Below are positions 23,715-32,932 of a DNA stretch of 64,000 bases, piece after piece. A program made the translations under genes and the position numbers. Source of the stretch: Paenibacillus montaniterrae (GTDB lineage Bacteria > Bacillota > Bacilli > Paenibacillales > Paenibacillaceae); contig NZ_BOSE01000010.1 of NCBI RefSeq assembly GCF_018403185.1, positions 1 through 64,000 of the forward strand. Direction: 5' to 3'. The notes below the pieces were generated by a model. That model searched no databases. It saw only the letters and a program-made list of their open reading frames with translations, and had not been told where the DNA came from. Numbering within the stretch: position 1 is the first letter of the stretch; each line of letters starts with the position of its first letter.

Positions 23715-23754
23715 AAAAAGGCAAGCTCATTGTGCGCTACAAGATGAGCTTGCC
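23715..23754 (-). terminator. Terminator of the SDR gene
   Basis: GGCAAGCTCAT (23720-23730) and ATGAGCTTGCC (23744-23754) form a perfect 11-pair stem. On the minus strand it is followed by CTTTTTGG, correct for the SDR gene reading leftwards. Confidence 0.75.
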
Positions 23755-23802
23755 CCTTACTTACATAATTTTGCTAGTACGAGCCTGAGGCTTCAAGTCA
23801 GC

Positions 23803-24537
23803 TTACATTGCTGTCAAACCGCCATCTGCGACAAATTCCGAGCCTGTCGAATAGCTGGATTCATCCGAAGCCAGGAACAGCACGAGATTCGTAATTTCTT
23901 CAGATTTTGCCATGCGCTGCAGCGGGATCATTTTCGCGAATGCTTTAATCTGCTCAACCGCATCCCCTTCTGTAACCATCGGTGTCTCGATTACACCTGG
24001 ATGCACGGAATTTACCCGGATGTTGTATTTTGCAAATTCAAGCGCCGCCGCTTTCGTAATGCCGCGAACGGCAAATTTTGAGTCCGTATACCCCGGTGCT
24101 CCGCCTACCAAGCCGTTGATGGAGGAGATATTGACGATGGAGCCGCCGCCTGCTTTTTTCATAGATGGAAGCACCGCCTTCATTCCTAAAAACACGGACA
24201 CTTGATTGATTTCAATGATTTTGCGATATTGCGCTTCCGTCATATTTTCAATATTGCTGCTAATGCTGATGCCTGCATTATTGACTAGCACATTGACTGC
24301 ACCGAAAGCATTCTCTGTTTCGCGGATAACCTGCTCCCAGTCCTCTGCTTTCGTCACATCCTGCTTAATAAAGATCGCTTGCTCGCCAAGCTCCTGCGCA
24401 AGCGCTTCTCCGGCTTCCTGATTAAGGTCGGTAATGACAACCTTAGCGCCCTCGGCCACAAATTTTCTTGCATGAGCCTCGCCCATTCCTCTAGCTCCGC
24501 CTGTTACGATTGCGATTTTCTCAGACAATCTTGCCAT
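23803..24537 (-). CDS. SDR family NAD(P)-dependent oxidoreductase
   Basis: A 244-residue classical short-chain dehydrogenase. The cofactor motif TGGARGMGEAH (residues 12-22), NNAGI (about 87-91), the catalytic Ser in SSINGLVGG, the Tyr-x-x-x-Lys in PGYTDSKFA (about 151-155) and PGVIETPM are intact. It resembles 3-alpha/20-beta-hydroxysteroid or glucose dehydrogenase-like members; the substrate is not predictable. GGAGG precedes the ATG. A perfect 9-base inverted repeat (24558-24578) overlaps its promoter region, pointing to control by a TetR-type repressor encoded elsewhere. Confidence 0.9.
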   Translation of the reverse strand: MARLSEKIAIVTGGARGMGEAHARKFVAEGAKVVITDLNQEAGEALAQELGEQAIFIKQDVTKAEDWEQVIRETENAFGAVNVLVNNAGISISSNIENMTEAQYRKIIEINQVSVFLGMKAVLPSMKKAGGGSIVNISSINGLVGGAPGYTDSKFAVRGITKAAALEFAKYNIRVNSVHPGVIETPMVTEGDAVEQIKAFAKMIPLQRMAKSEEITNLVLFLASDESSYSTGSEFVADGGLTAM

Positions 24538-24557
24538 TGTATATTCCTCCTGTACAA

Positions 24558-24578
24558 AATGATAGTGTTACTATCATT
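24558..24578. promoter_or_regulatory. TetR-type operator upstream of the SDR gene
   Basis: AATGATAGT (24558-24566), GTT, and the exact complement ACTATCATT (24570-24578). Its size and symmetry are typical of TetR-family operators. No TetR gene is adjacent; the nearest one in the window is at 38.7 kb. Confidence 0.6.
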
Positions 24579-24780
24579 ATTCTAAACAATTTAAGCGTCA
24601 CTTAGCAAATGAGTAATTATGAATGGTTTGGAATAAGCTGGTCAATTGTTAGGTGAACGTGTACTATACGTTTTATTTATCTATGCTCTTGATCCTAATG
24701 GTGAGAGGTTAGGCTTGCAACCAATCATTTATTCATGTCAAGATGAAGAAGAGCATCACGAATTAGAGGGGAGAGTCGAT

Positions 24781-26007
24781 ATGAGAGAACATGGGCTGGA
24801 TCTGGGACAGACTGATACATATGCAGCGGCAGTAGAGGACGCCAAAATTCCGATCATCATATGGGTTGTGCTCTCCTATATTGCTGCATTAGTCATGTAT
24901 ATAAGCGTGGATCAGCCGAACTGGCTGATGCTGATGTTTTTTACAGGGTTTATTGCACTCCACATTTCATTGTATTGGCACGCTAAAACATTGCTGCTTA
25001 AGCATGCATGGTTTTATTTTGTAATACAGGGAATGATCGTATATGCAGCTTCCTTTCTTGTATTTATCGGATCTCCTGTTGTATTGATTGGCTTATATCC
25101 CGTGCTTCTCGGTCAATGTATTGGCGTACTGCGCAATAAATCAAAAACAATGGTTGGGCTTGTAGCAGCAGCTTATCTTATATTAACGATTATCGCTTTG
25201 CTGGTAACAGACTGGCTTGATCAATTATTGTTGCTTATTCCGATTTTTCTCTTGATGAATGTGATTGTTATCTCTTATGCCCATTTATTTTTCCGTCAGG
25301 TTCATGCACGTTTGCGCACACAGTCCTTTCTTAATGAATTAGAGCAGACCCATCGTAAGGTAGAGGAGCTAACACTTGCTAATGAGCGGCAGCGAATGGC
25401 ACGTGATCTGCATGATACACTGGCTCAAGGCTTGGCTGGATTAATTATGCAATTGGAGGCAGCCGATGCGCATTTGGAACGCAGTAATTCTATTCGTGCC
25501 AAGCAAATCATCCATACTGCAATGGAACGTGCCCGAAGCACGCTTGCTGATGCACGACTCGTTATAGACGAGCTCAGGCTACAGGCCGAGGTGGAACAAG
25601 ACTTTTCCAGTCGTGTCTTCAGCACAGCCCAGAAGCTGGTCGCATCGAAAGATATTGCTCTGCACATAAATACTTCAGTAGCTGTAGAGCCGCCTGCCAT
25701 CATCAAGGAGCATTGTTTATTCATTATAAGCGAGGCCATTATGAATGCCATCAAGCATGCTGAGGCAAGCGAAATATGGTTGACATTGCAGCAAGAAAAA
25801 CACGGGGCTGTTCAGCTTATGATTGCAGATAATGGACAAGGCTTCGACACTGGACGTATTGGCAAGCTGGAAGGGCATTATGGAATAGTAGGCATGACCG
25901 AACGCGCACGGCTTATTGGCGGCACGATTAACATAGAAAGTGAGCCTGGCAAAGGAACGACGGTTGTCGTAGAAATAGCAGCAAATGAGGATGGAGCTGA
26001 GCGATGA
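24781..26007 (+). CDS. NarL-type sensor histidine kinase (YdfH-like)
   Basis: A 408-residue membrane kinase. Five or six helices at about residues 25-165, with no large extracellular domain, form an intramembrane-sensing type. A short coiled coil leads to the HisKA_3 motif ERQRMARDLHDTLAQGLAGL with His near 211, then the ATPase N-box (SEAIMNAIKHA near 325) and G-box (IADNGQGFD). The start at ATG 24781 fits GAGGGGAG; the frame is open from TTG 24646 without a site. It overlaps the response regulator by 4 bases. The set resembles B. subtilis YdfH-YdfI, which controls the MMPL exporter YdfJ; the same exporter type follows here. Confidence 0.88.
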   Translation: MREHGLDLGQTDTYAAAVEDAKIPIIIWVVLSYIAALVMYISVDQPNWLMLMFFTGFIALHISLYWHAKTLLLKHAWFYFVIQGMIVYAASFLVFIGSPVVLIGLYPVLLGQCIGVLRNKSKTMVGLVAAAYLILTIIALLVTDWLDQLLLLIPIFLLMNVIVISYAHLFFRQVHARLRTQSFLNELEQTHRKVEELTLANERQRMARDLHDTLAQGLAGLIMQLEAADAHLERSNSIRAKQIIHTAMERARSTLADARLVIDELRLQAEVEQDFSSRVFSTAQKLVASKDIALHINTSVAVEPPAIIKEHCLFIISEAIMNAIKHAEASEIWLTLQQEKHGAVQLMIADNGQGFDTGRIGKLEGHYGIVGMTERARLIGGTINIESEPGKGTTVVVEIAANEDGAER

Positions 26008-26657
26008 AAAAGCAAATTTTAATTGTGGATGATCACCTGCTTGTAAGAGAAGGCTTGAAGCTAATTATTGAGACGAATGCTGCCTATCAGGTTGTGGCAG
26101 AAGCAGAGAACGGCAATGAGGCTTTGGAAATTCTGACACATACCAAGCCGGATATCATTTTGCTGGATTTGAATATGCCAGTTATGAATGGACTGCAGTT
26201 CATGCAGCATATTCAGGCTAACGGAGTTCATATTCCGATTATAATTCTGACAACCTATAATGAAAGTGATTATATGCTGCAAGGCTTGGCGCTCGGGGCA
26301 AAGGGGTATTTATTAAAGGATACGAGTCGAGATGCTTTGTTTCATACGCTCGAATCTGCTTTGCGAGGTGAGACGCTGCTTCAGCCAGAAGTAGCTGAGA
26401 AAATGTTTGCTGTCAAGCAGTCGATGCAGCAGCTTGACAAAAGTCAGAGAAAGACAGCTATTGTTTTATCAGAGCGGGAGCAGCTAGTGCTGCAAGCAGC
26501 AGCACGTGGCTATCGGACGAAGGAAATTGCCTTTGATTTAGGAATTTCCGAACGAACAGTAAAGGCTCACTTGACCAATATTTATAATAAGCTGTCAGTT
26601 GATTCTCGCTCACAGGCAGTGGCACTCGCTATCGAGCAAGGCTTGATTCATTTATAG
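26004..26657 (+). CDS. NarL/LuxR-type response regulator (YdfI-like)
   Basis: A 217-residue response regulator. The receiver domain has phosphoacceptor Asp55 in ILLDLNMPVMNG, plus DD at residues 10-11, the Thr in LTTYNES and Lys in LLKDTS. The C-terminal LuxR helix-turn-helix (LSEREQLVLQAAARGYRTKE, LGISERTVKAHLTNIYNKL) is complete. ATGA overlap couples it to the kinase. A terminator follows, then the MMPL gene with its own -10, the likely target. Confidence 0.93.
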   Translation: MKKQILIVDDHLLVREGLKLIIETNAAYQVVAEAENGNEALEILTHTKPDIILLDLNMPVMNGLQFMQHIQANGVHIPIIILTTYNESDYMLQGLALGAKGYLLKDTSRDALFHTLESALRGETLLQPEVAEKMFAVKQSMQQLDKSQRKTAIVLSEREQLVLQAAARGYRTKEIAFDLGISERTVKAHLTNIYNKLSVDSRSQAVALAIEQGLIHL

Positions 26658-26688
26658 CTGTTTTATTGCAACAAATCATTATTGCCCG

Positions 26689-26727
26689 ATCGTACATGGG
26701 GGAATGCCCTTTTGTACGATTTTTTTT
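26689..26727 (+). terminator. Rho-independent terminator after response regulator
   Basis: ATCGTACA (26689-26696) pairs with TGTACGAT (26713-26720), with an internal GGGGGAATGCCC hairpin tip and a run of seven or more T. It separates the two-component genes from the exporter gene. Confidence 0.85.
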
Positions 26728-26752
26728 GCAATGCTTTTTATTACACTACATC

Positions 26753-26758
26753 TATAAT
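26753..26758 (+). promoter_or_regulatory. Candidate -10 of the MMPL exporter gene
   Basis: TATAAT at 26753-26758, 32 bases before ATG 26790, downstream of the terminator. No good -35 is seen at normal spacing, consistent with activation by the response regulator. Confidence 0.4.
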
Positions 26759-26789
26759 CTAATATTGCTGTAGAGGAAGTGAGCATTGT

Positions 26790-28979
26790 ATGGCAACAAA
26801 ATTGTTCAAGCTGGGTGAAAGGATATATGAGCATAAGTGGAAGGCTCTGCTTGGCGGCTTGATTGTATTAATTATGACAGCAGCAGCTGCGCTTGGTGTA
26901 GGAGCCGCCTTTACTGGAGATATCGAAATTCCAGGAACGAAGTCTGAGCTGGCGATGGAGGTTATGAATGAAAAGTTTCCAAGCGATGAAAGTACAGGCA
27001 ATGGCAGTGTACAGCTTGTCTTTAAGGCTCCGGCAGGAGCAGTGCTTGACGATGAGACGATAAAGGCTGAAGTAGAACAAGTACTTGAGTATTTATCATC
27101 AGATCACGATCTTGAGTCGATTATTAGTCCATATGATAATTACTCACTTAATGCGACAAAAGAAATTGCATATGCGACCTTAAACTACAAACTCCCTGCC
27201 GCTGAGGTAGGAGAGCAATCAACGGCCATCATTGAAGAAGCGGTACAACTGGCTCGCCAAGCAGGGTTGCAGGCGGAATATACAGGCAACATCGGTTCTG
27301 TTATTCCGGAAATTGGAGGCTTGTCCGAGATCGTGGGAATTGTAGTTGCCTATCTAATTTTAGCGCTGACCTTCGGCTCGCTGCTCGCTGCCGGGTTGCC
27401 GATTATAACTGCTGTAATCGGCCTTGGTATCGGAATTATGTTGATTCTATTAAGCACGCATGTGATGGAAGTATCGGCAATATCGATGACTTTAGCGGTA
27501 ATGCTTGGTCTGGCAGTTGGGATTGATTACGCGCTGTTCATTATTTCACGCCATCGACAGAGCTTGCTTGAAGGCAAAAGTGTGAAGCAGGCTCTGGCAA
27601 TTGCTAATGCAACCGCTGGCAGCTCTGTCGTATTTGCAGGACTGACCGTTATTATTGCGCTGCTTGGTTTGGCAGTTGTTCGAATTCCATTTTTAACGAC
27701 CATGGGGATAGCTGCAGCCATTACGGTAGCAGCGGCTATTATTGTCGCTATCACGATAGTGCCTGCCCTGCTGGCTATTGCAGGCGAGCGTATTAGACCG
27801 AAAGCCAAGCTGGTAGCGAAGCAAGAAAAAGCAAGCAAAAAAAGTCTGGTAGAGCGCTGGGGCAGCACCATTGTAAAATATCCGCTGCCAATTGCAATTA
27901 TGACCATCATGCTGTTATTGTTTTGCAGCATTCCCGCACTTAACATGGAGACTGGCTTGCCAGACAACGGGATGAAATCTGAAGAGCTGACAGAAAGAAG
28001 AGCCTATGATTTGCTGGCAGAGGGCTATGGTGCCGGAATTAATGGTCCGCTAGTCATTGTCGCAGTTGCTGAGAAGGGTAATGATTCATCGCAGCAAATT
28101 ACTGAAGCACTTGAGCGGCTTAACGAGCTGCCTAATATTGCGACTATACATCCACCATATTTTAATGAGGATAGTAGTGCCGCAATTATTAATTTACTGC
28201 CCGAAACGGGTCCGAATGATCGAAAAACGAAGCAACTGGTGGAAGAAATTCGCCTGAAAGCAGATGATCTATCAGCTCAGTATGGCGTGGAGCTTATGGT
28301 TACGGGAAGCACTGCGGTAAATATTGATATTTCCAGCAAGCTTACGGAGGCGTTGCCGCAGTTCGCGATATTGATTGTTTCATTGGCAATTATTTTGCTT
28401 GCTATTGTGTTCCGTTCTATCTGGATTCCAATTAAAGCAGTGCTGGGCTATCTGCTTACGCTTACGACCACACTTGGCTTTATCGTGTTTGTTGTTCAGG
28501 AGGGTCATCTGGCAAGCTGGTTTGGCATTGCCGAGCCTGGCCCTATTTTAAGCTTCTTGCCTGTATTAACAGCAGGGATATTGTTCGGCTTGGCGATGGA
28601 CTATGAGGTGTTTTTAGTTAGCCGCATGAGAGAGGAATATGCGAGAACGAAAGACGCTAGGAAGGCAGTGCTTGCAGGCATCAAAAACAGTGGTGGTGTC
28701 GTAGTAGCAGCTGGTTTGATTATGGTTGTCGTATTTGCCAGCTTTATATTTGTCGAGGATGGCATGATCAAATCAATGGGGCTAGCGCTGGCCTTTGGCA
28801 TATTTGTGGATGCTTTTATTGTGAGAATGACGCTTGTTCCTGCCATAATGACCATGATGAAGCGCAGTGCCTGGTATTTTCCGAAATGGCTGGAGCGCAT
28901 TACGCCATCCGTTGATATTGAAGGAGAAGCAATTATACACGAAATGGAAAAGCAAAACAGCAGCAATCATTCGGTTTAA
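26790..28979 (+). CDS. MMPL/RND family transporter (YdfJ-like)
   Basis: A 729-residue efflux protein of the MMPL subgroup of the RND superfamily, proton-driven, in the cytoplasmic membrane. There are twelve membrane helices in two halves: one at about 20-38, a 140-residue extracellular loop, five helices at about 175-335, one near 365, a second loop, and five at about 525-695. The MLGLAVGIDYALFIISRHRQ and GLAMDYEVFLVSRMREEY segments carry the paired Asp-Tyr relay residues typical of MMPL proteins. It lies behind a kinase/regulator pair like that controlling YdfJ in B. subtilis. Substrate unknown, perhaps lipids or antimicrobial compounds. Confidence 0.92.
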   Translation: MATKLFKLGERIYEHKWKALLGGLIVLIMTAAAALGVGAAFTGDIEIPGTKSELAMEVMNEKFPSDESTGNGSVQLVFKAPAGAVLDDETIKAEVEQVLEYLSSDHDLESIISPYDNYSLNATKEIAYATLNYKLPAAEVGEQSTAIIEEAVQLARQAGLQAEYTGNIGSVIPEIGGLSEIVGIVVAYLILALTFGSLLAAGLPIITAVIGLGIGIMLILLSTHVMEVSAISMTLAVMLGLAVGIDYALFIISRHRQSLLEGKSVKQALAIANATAGSSVVFAGLTVIIALLGLAVVRIPFLTTMGIAAAITVAAAIIVAITIVPALLAIAGERIRPKAKLVAKQEKASKKSLVERWGSTIVKYPLPIAIMTIMLLLFCSIPALNMETGLPDNGMKSEELTERRAYDLLAEGYGAGINGPLVIVAVAEKGNDSSQQITEALERLNELPNIATIHPPYFNEDSSAAIINLLPETGPNDRKTKQLVEEIRLKADDLSAQYGVELMVTGSTAVNIDISSKLTEALPQFAILIVSLAIILLAIVFRSIWIPIKAVLGYLLTLTTTLGFIVFVVQEGHLASWFGIAEPGPILSFLPVLTAGILFGLAMDYEVFLVSRMREEYARTKDARKAVLAGIKNSGGVVVAAGLIMVVVFASFIFVEDGMIKSMGLALAFGIFVDAFIVRMTLVPAIMTMMKRSAWYFPKWLERITPSVDIEGEAIIHEMEKQNSSNHSV

Positions 28980-29040
28980 ACAGGATCAGGCAAGCTATTT
29001 GTTGAATAACATCAAAATTGTCTTTGTAAACTCGCTGCTA

Positions 29041-29069
29041 CCTGCTTGTACAATAGCTGTACAGGCAGG
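29041..29069. other. Hairpin between exporter and AraC genes
   Basis: CCTGCTTGTAC (29041-29051) pairs with GTACAGGCAGG (29059-29069) around AATAGCT. It has no T-run. It may be a terminator-like boundary or an operator. Confidence 0.35.
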
Positions 29070-29150
29070 CAGCGGCGGATTTCTGTGCAAGCTGCAAGCA
29101 GACTGTGCAGATAAGGATGAACAAATTGTTGAAGCTAGGAGGCTTTCCGT

Positions 29151-30362
29151 ATGCTAAGCAAAAACTTAAGCTTTTTAATGGAATCATTTTATAATTTGAC
29201 AGGCCTGCCAATTCGCTATTGCGAAACTGACGGCATGCTTGTTCGCATGCTGCCTAATTCGTCTCAACAACTGGATCCCTATAGTTCTGTATTACCTAAG
29301 CTGCTTGAAGCATCGCATGACGTGCAATATGTTGTCACGGAGGATTTTCTGTTTTACGGTAAAATTGATGATACGGCAAACAAGGGATGCTTTATCATTG
29401 GACCAGGCTATAATATGCCATTATCTCAACCGCAGTTGACTAAAATTATGGTCAGCGCCAAGATCGCTGCACGAGATCGTGAGCTATTTACGGAATGGAT
29501 GAGTGAAATTCCATTGCTATCCTTTGAAGGTTTTTTGAATGCGCTATCATTTTTGAACTTTGCATTAAATCGTAACAGAGTAAGCGTAGAGCAGCTGCTA
29601 TTGCGCGTCAATAGCTCGTATTCTGTTGAGCCTGCGATTACAACCCATTTAACGAATGCATTGTATCATGCTGCAGAAGCAGCATATTTTCATAATACTT
29701 ACAATTTGGAGCTGCAAATTATTACTTATGTCCGCAATGGCGAAAGAGACAAGCTCGCTGCACTATTCGAAAATTCTGTGCATGGCAAAGGAGGACCGGT
29801 AGCCAAGGAAGCGCTGCGTCAGGAGAAGAACATTTTTATCGTAACGGTAACATTGGTGACGAGGGCTGCCATAGAAGGAGGACTGAATATTGAGACAGCG
29901 TTCCACCTGAGCGATATTTATATTCAACAAGCAGAAGGCTTGTCACGCATTGAAGCGATCACACTTCTGCGTCAGCAAATGGTGCTGGAGTTTGCAGACA
30001 GAGTGGCAAAAAGCAAGTACCCTGCAAACGCCTCACTTGTTACGCTCCAATGCATGCAGTATGTAAAAAAACATATTAATTCTCCAATTTTACTGCGCGA
30101 TATATCAGAGGCAGTGGGCTTCAGCGCTTCTTATATATCGAAAAAGTTTGCCAAGGAAATGGGGGTTAATCTCAATGATTATATTAATGCTCAAAAAATT
30201 CAGGAGGCTAAAAATTTACTGGCATTTACAAATAAATCACTAAGTGAAATAAGCAGCTATTTATGCTTTTCCTCACAGAGTTATTTTCAAAATTTATTTA
30301 AAAAGATAGTCGGTATGACTCCAATGCAGTATCGGAACAGCTTTAATCAACACAAATCATAA
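29151..30362 (+). CDS. AraC family transcriptional regulator (large N-terminal domain)
   Basis: A 403-residue regulator. The N-terminal 290 residues contain a PocR/sensor-like region (YCETDGMLVRMLP, FLFYGKIDDTANKGCFIIGP) and a helical middle. The C-terminal 100 residues are a double helix-turn-helix (PILLRDISEAVGFSASYISK, then ISSYLCFSSQSYFQNLFKKI with VGMTPMQYR). AGGAGG precedes ATG 29151. The glycosidase operon starts 120 bases downstream on the same strand, so it is the likely activator of that operon, as YesS-type regulators are for other plant-glycan operons. Confidence 0.88.
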   Translation: MLSKNLSFLMESFYNLTGLPIRYCETDGMLVRMLPNSSQQLDPYSSVLPKLLEASHDVQYVVTEDFLFYGKIDDTANKGCFIIGPGYNMPLSQPQLTKIMVSAKIAARDRELFTEWMSEIPLLSFEGFLNALSFLNFALNRNRVSVEQLLLRVNSSYSVEPAITTHLTNALYHAAEAAYFHNTYNLELQIITYVRNGERDKLAALFENSVHGKGGPVAKEALRQEKNIFIVTVTLVTRAAIEGGLNIETAFHLSDIYIQQAEGLSRIEAITLLRQQMVLEFADRVAKSKYPANASLVTLQCMQYVKKHINSPILLRDISEAVGFSASYISKKFAKEMGVNLNDYINAQKIQEAKNLLAFTNKSLSEISSYLCFSSQSYFQNLFKKIVGMTPMQYRNSFNQHKS

Positions 30363-30482
30363 AGATGAATTGATTTTCTTATAGCAAAGCTTTTATTTAC
30401 AATATGCAGCCCAAAATTACAATACGTCTGCGAAGTATTCCTATAACATTATCGCTAAGACATCCATTGTAAGGAGGGCGTA

Positions 30483-32921
30483 ATGGAAAATATAAAAGAG
30501 CTTGTACATGAGCTGACAATAGAAGAAAAAGCAGCATTGCTTGAAGGTGTTGATTCATGGAATACCAATGAGATCCCAAGGCTTCGTATTCCCAAGCTGT
30601 TTCTGACAGATGGTCCGCATGGACTTCGCAAGGTTCGAGTGGCAAATGGCGGTTTTGGTGTTTCTAATAACGAGCATTCTACTTCTTTTCCGACTTCTGC
30701 TACTGTGGCTGCTTCCTGGAACCCGGAGCATGCTTATCGGATCGGTGCCGCTATCGCAGAGGAATGTGTCGCAGCTGACGTTGATGTGTTGCTTGCGCCA
30801 GGCATTAATATTAAGCGAAGCCCGTTATGCGGCAGAAACTTTGAATACTTCTCAGAGGACCCTTTGCTGTCAGGAAAATTCGGCAGTGCCTTTGTACAAG
30901 GCGTGCAAAGTAAAGGGGTTGGTTGCAGCGTTAAGCATTTTGCGGCGAATTCCAATGAAAACTTTCGCTTTAACGGCGACAGCATCGTGGATGAGCGAGC
31001 GTTGCGTGAGATTTATTTGAAAGCATTTGAAATCGTTATCAAGGAAGCAAAGCCTTACACGGTCATGTGCTCCTACAATCGGCTGAACGGAGTTTACGCA
31101 TCGGAAAACAGGCTGCTGCTCACACAAATTTTGCGTGAGGAATGGGGCTTTGACGGGGTGGTTATGACAGATTGGGGCGCAACCTGTGATCGTGTCTCAG
31201 GAGTAAAGGCAGGCTGTGAACTCGATATGCCTGGAAGTGTATGGCATAATCGCAAGTCGCTTATTTCCGCGGCTAAAACGGGTCAGCTTACAATGAAGGA
31301 ATTGAATCAAGCAGTTGAACGAATGCTGACGCTCATTGATAAATGTACATCCTACAAAAAAGAAAGCGCTGTAAATATGGAATCGCATGCACAGTTAGCG
31401 TGCGAGGTAGCTAAAGATAGCGCCGTGTTGCTTAAAAATGATGGGGTGCTCCCGCTCAGCCGTGGAGAAAGCCTGCTTGTTGTTGGCGAAATGTTTGAAA
31501 AAATGCGTTACCAGGGAGCAGGCTCCTCACTCATCAATCCACCTAAAGTTATTTCTCCCAAGCAGGCATTTGACCATCGAGGCATTGTGTATCGTTATGA
31601 AAAAGGGTTTCGCTGCTTTTATGCGGAACGAGATCCACAATTAGAGCAGGCCGCGCTTGCTGCTGCCAAGCAAGCGGACACTATTTTATTCTTTGGCGGG
31701 CTTTCTGATTTCGAGGAGAGCGAAGGCTTTGACCGCGAGCATATACGTATGGGAGAAAATCAAACAGCTCTGCTGCAAAGCTTGATTGCAACAGGAAAAA
31801 AGGTTGTCTTGATTTTGTTTGCGGGAGCGCCTGTCGAGCTGCCGTTTTTAGACGGTTTATCCGCAGTGCTTAATATGTATTTGCCTGGCATGTACGGTGG
31901 TGAGGCAGCGGCTGCTTTGCTGTATGGTGAAGTTTCCCCTTCTGGAAAGCTTACAGAAAGCTGGACAATGCGAATAGAGGATAGCAGCTGCTTTGCCGAT
32001 TATAATAAGAGCTTGTCATCCAATTACTATGAGAGCGTTTACGTAGGCTATCGCTTTTATGATAAAGCGAAAACGAAGCTACTATTTCCTTTTGGTTTCG
32101 GCTTGTCTTATACGAGCTTTAATTACAGTAATCTTTCCTTCACTAAGCACGAGGGGATGCTTACCGTTAAGGCCGACATTACGAATGTTGGCGCGTACGC
32201 TGGTGCTGAAGCTGTCCAATTGTATGTAAAGAACAATCAAAGCAATGTATTTAAGGCCGAAAAAGAACTTAAGGCGTTTACTAAGGTGTTTTTGCAGGCC
32301 GGAGAGACGAAAACGGTTACGATGAGCTTTCAGCTAAATGATTTATCGTACTGGAATGTAGATCAGCATAGATGGGTTCTGGAAAATGGCAGCTATGAGC
32401 TATGTGTTGCTGCTGCTGCTAACGATATTCGGTTGCAAGCGGAGCTCCTTATTACAGAAGGCGAGAATATTCCATCCCCATATTCAGCCGAAGTGATGAG
32501 GGCCTATGCCCGTCCTCCGCAAAGCAAACCAGAGTGCTTCGCACAGTTGGTCGGTTACGAAACTGCTGAGCTAAGTCAATCTCATAGACAGCTGACACTC
32601 GAATCCTCGCTGTTAGAGTTCAAGCGGTCATTGGCAGGGCGCATTCTTTATTATGCTGTGATGTATGTTATTGAAAAAGAATATAAAAAAGCATTGGCAA
32701 TGCCCGATTCTCTGGAGCGTGATACTAGACTAAAGAACAGTTATTTTGTTGTCAAAATGATGCCGTTAAATTCGCTACGCTCCATGTGCATGTCGTCAAG
32801 CGGAAAATTCACCTATAACTTTGCGATTGGCTTTGTGGAGATGGCTAATGGCCGTCTACTGCAAGGTATTAGAACCATTATGAAAAAAGATAGACGACTT
32901 CCGCTGCCAAGTGAACAATAA
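30483..32921 (+). CDS. Glycoside hydrolase family 3 beta-glycosidase
   Basis: An 812-residue enzyme in normal GH3 order. The TIM-barrel domain covers about 10-290 (FLTDGPHGLRK, INIKRSPLCGRNFEYFSEDP, CSVKHFAANSNE, nucleophile Asp230 in VVMTDWGA). The alpha/beta sandwich covers about 320-540 (DSAVLLKNDGVLPL, FFGGLSDFEESEGFDREHI with the acid/base region), and an FnIII-like domain about 575-650. A C-terminal extension of about 130 residues (after 680) is unusual for plain beta-glucosidases. There is no signal peptide: a cytoplasmic enzyme. It is the first gene of an operon with a GPH symporter (11 bases on) and a GH78 enzyme, suggesting use of glucose- and rhamnose-containing plant glycosides. 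Confidence 0.9.
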   Translation: MENIKELVHELTIEEKAALLEGVDSWNTNEIPRLRIPKLFLTDGPHGLRKVRVANGGFGVSNNEHSTSFPTSATVAASWNPEHAYRIGAAIAEECVAADVDVLLAPGINIKRSPLCGRNFEYFSEDPLLSGKFGSAFVQGVQSKGVGCSVKHFAANSNENFRFNGDSIVDERALREIYLKAFEIVIKEAKPYTVMCSYNRLNGVYASENRLLLTQILREEWGFDGVVMTDWGATCDRVSGVKAGCELDMPGSVWHNRKSLISAAKTGQLTMKELNQAVERMLTLIDKCTSYKKESAVNMESHAQLACEVAKDSAVLLKNDGVLPLSRGESLLVVGEMFEKMRYQGAGSSLINPPKVISPKQAFDHRGIVYRYEKGFRCFYAERDPQLEQAALAAAKQADTILFFGGLSDFEESEGFDREHIRMGENQTALLQSLIATGKKVVLILFAGAPVELPFLDGLSAVLNMYLPGMYGGEAAAALLYGEVSPSGKLTESWTMRIEDSSCFADYNKSLSSNYYESVYVGYRFYDKAKTKLLFPFGFGLSYTSFNYSNLSFTKHEGMLTVKADITNVGAYAGAEAVQLYVKNNQSNVFKAEKELKAFTKVFLQAGETKTVTMSFQLNDLSYWNVDQHRWVLENGSYELCVAAAANDIRLQAELLITEGENIPSPYSAEVMRAYARPPQSKPECFAQLVGYETAELSQSHRQLTLESSLLEFKRSLAGRILYYAVMYVIEKEYKKALAMPDSLERDTRLKNSYFVVKMMPLNSLRSMCMSSSGKFTYNFAIGFVEMANGRLLQGIRTIMKKDRRLPLPSEQ

Positions 32922-32932
32922 GGAGAAATCTC

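Noticed and set aside
23506..24081. A 191-codon plus-strand frame across the end of the esterase and into the SDR gene
   Set aside because: It spans a stop-repeat-terminator region and is antisense to the SDR; no ribosome binding site.
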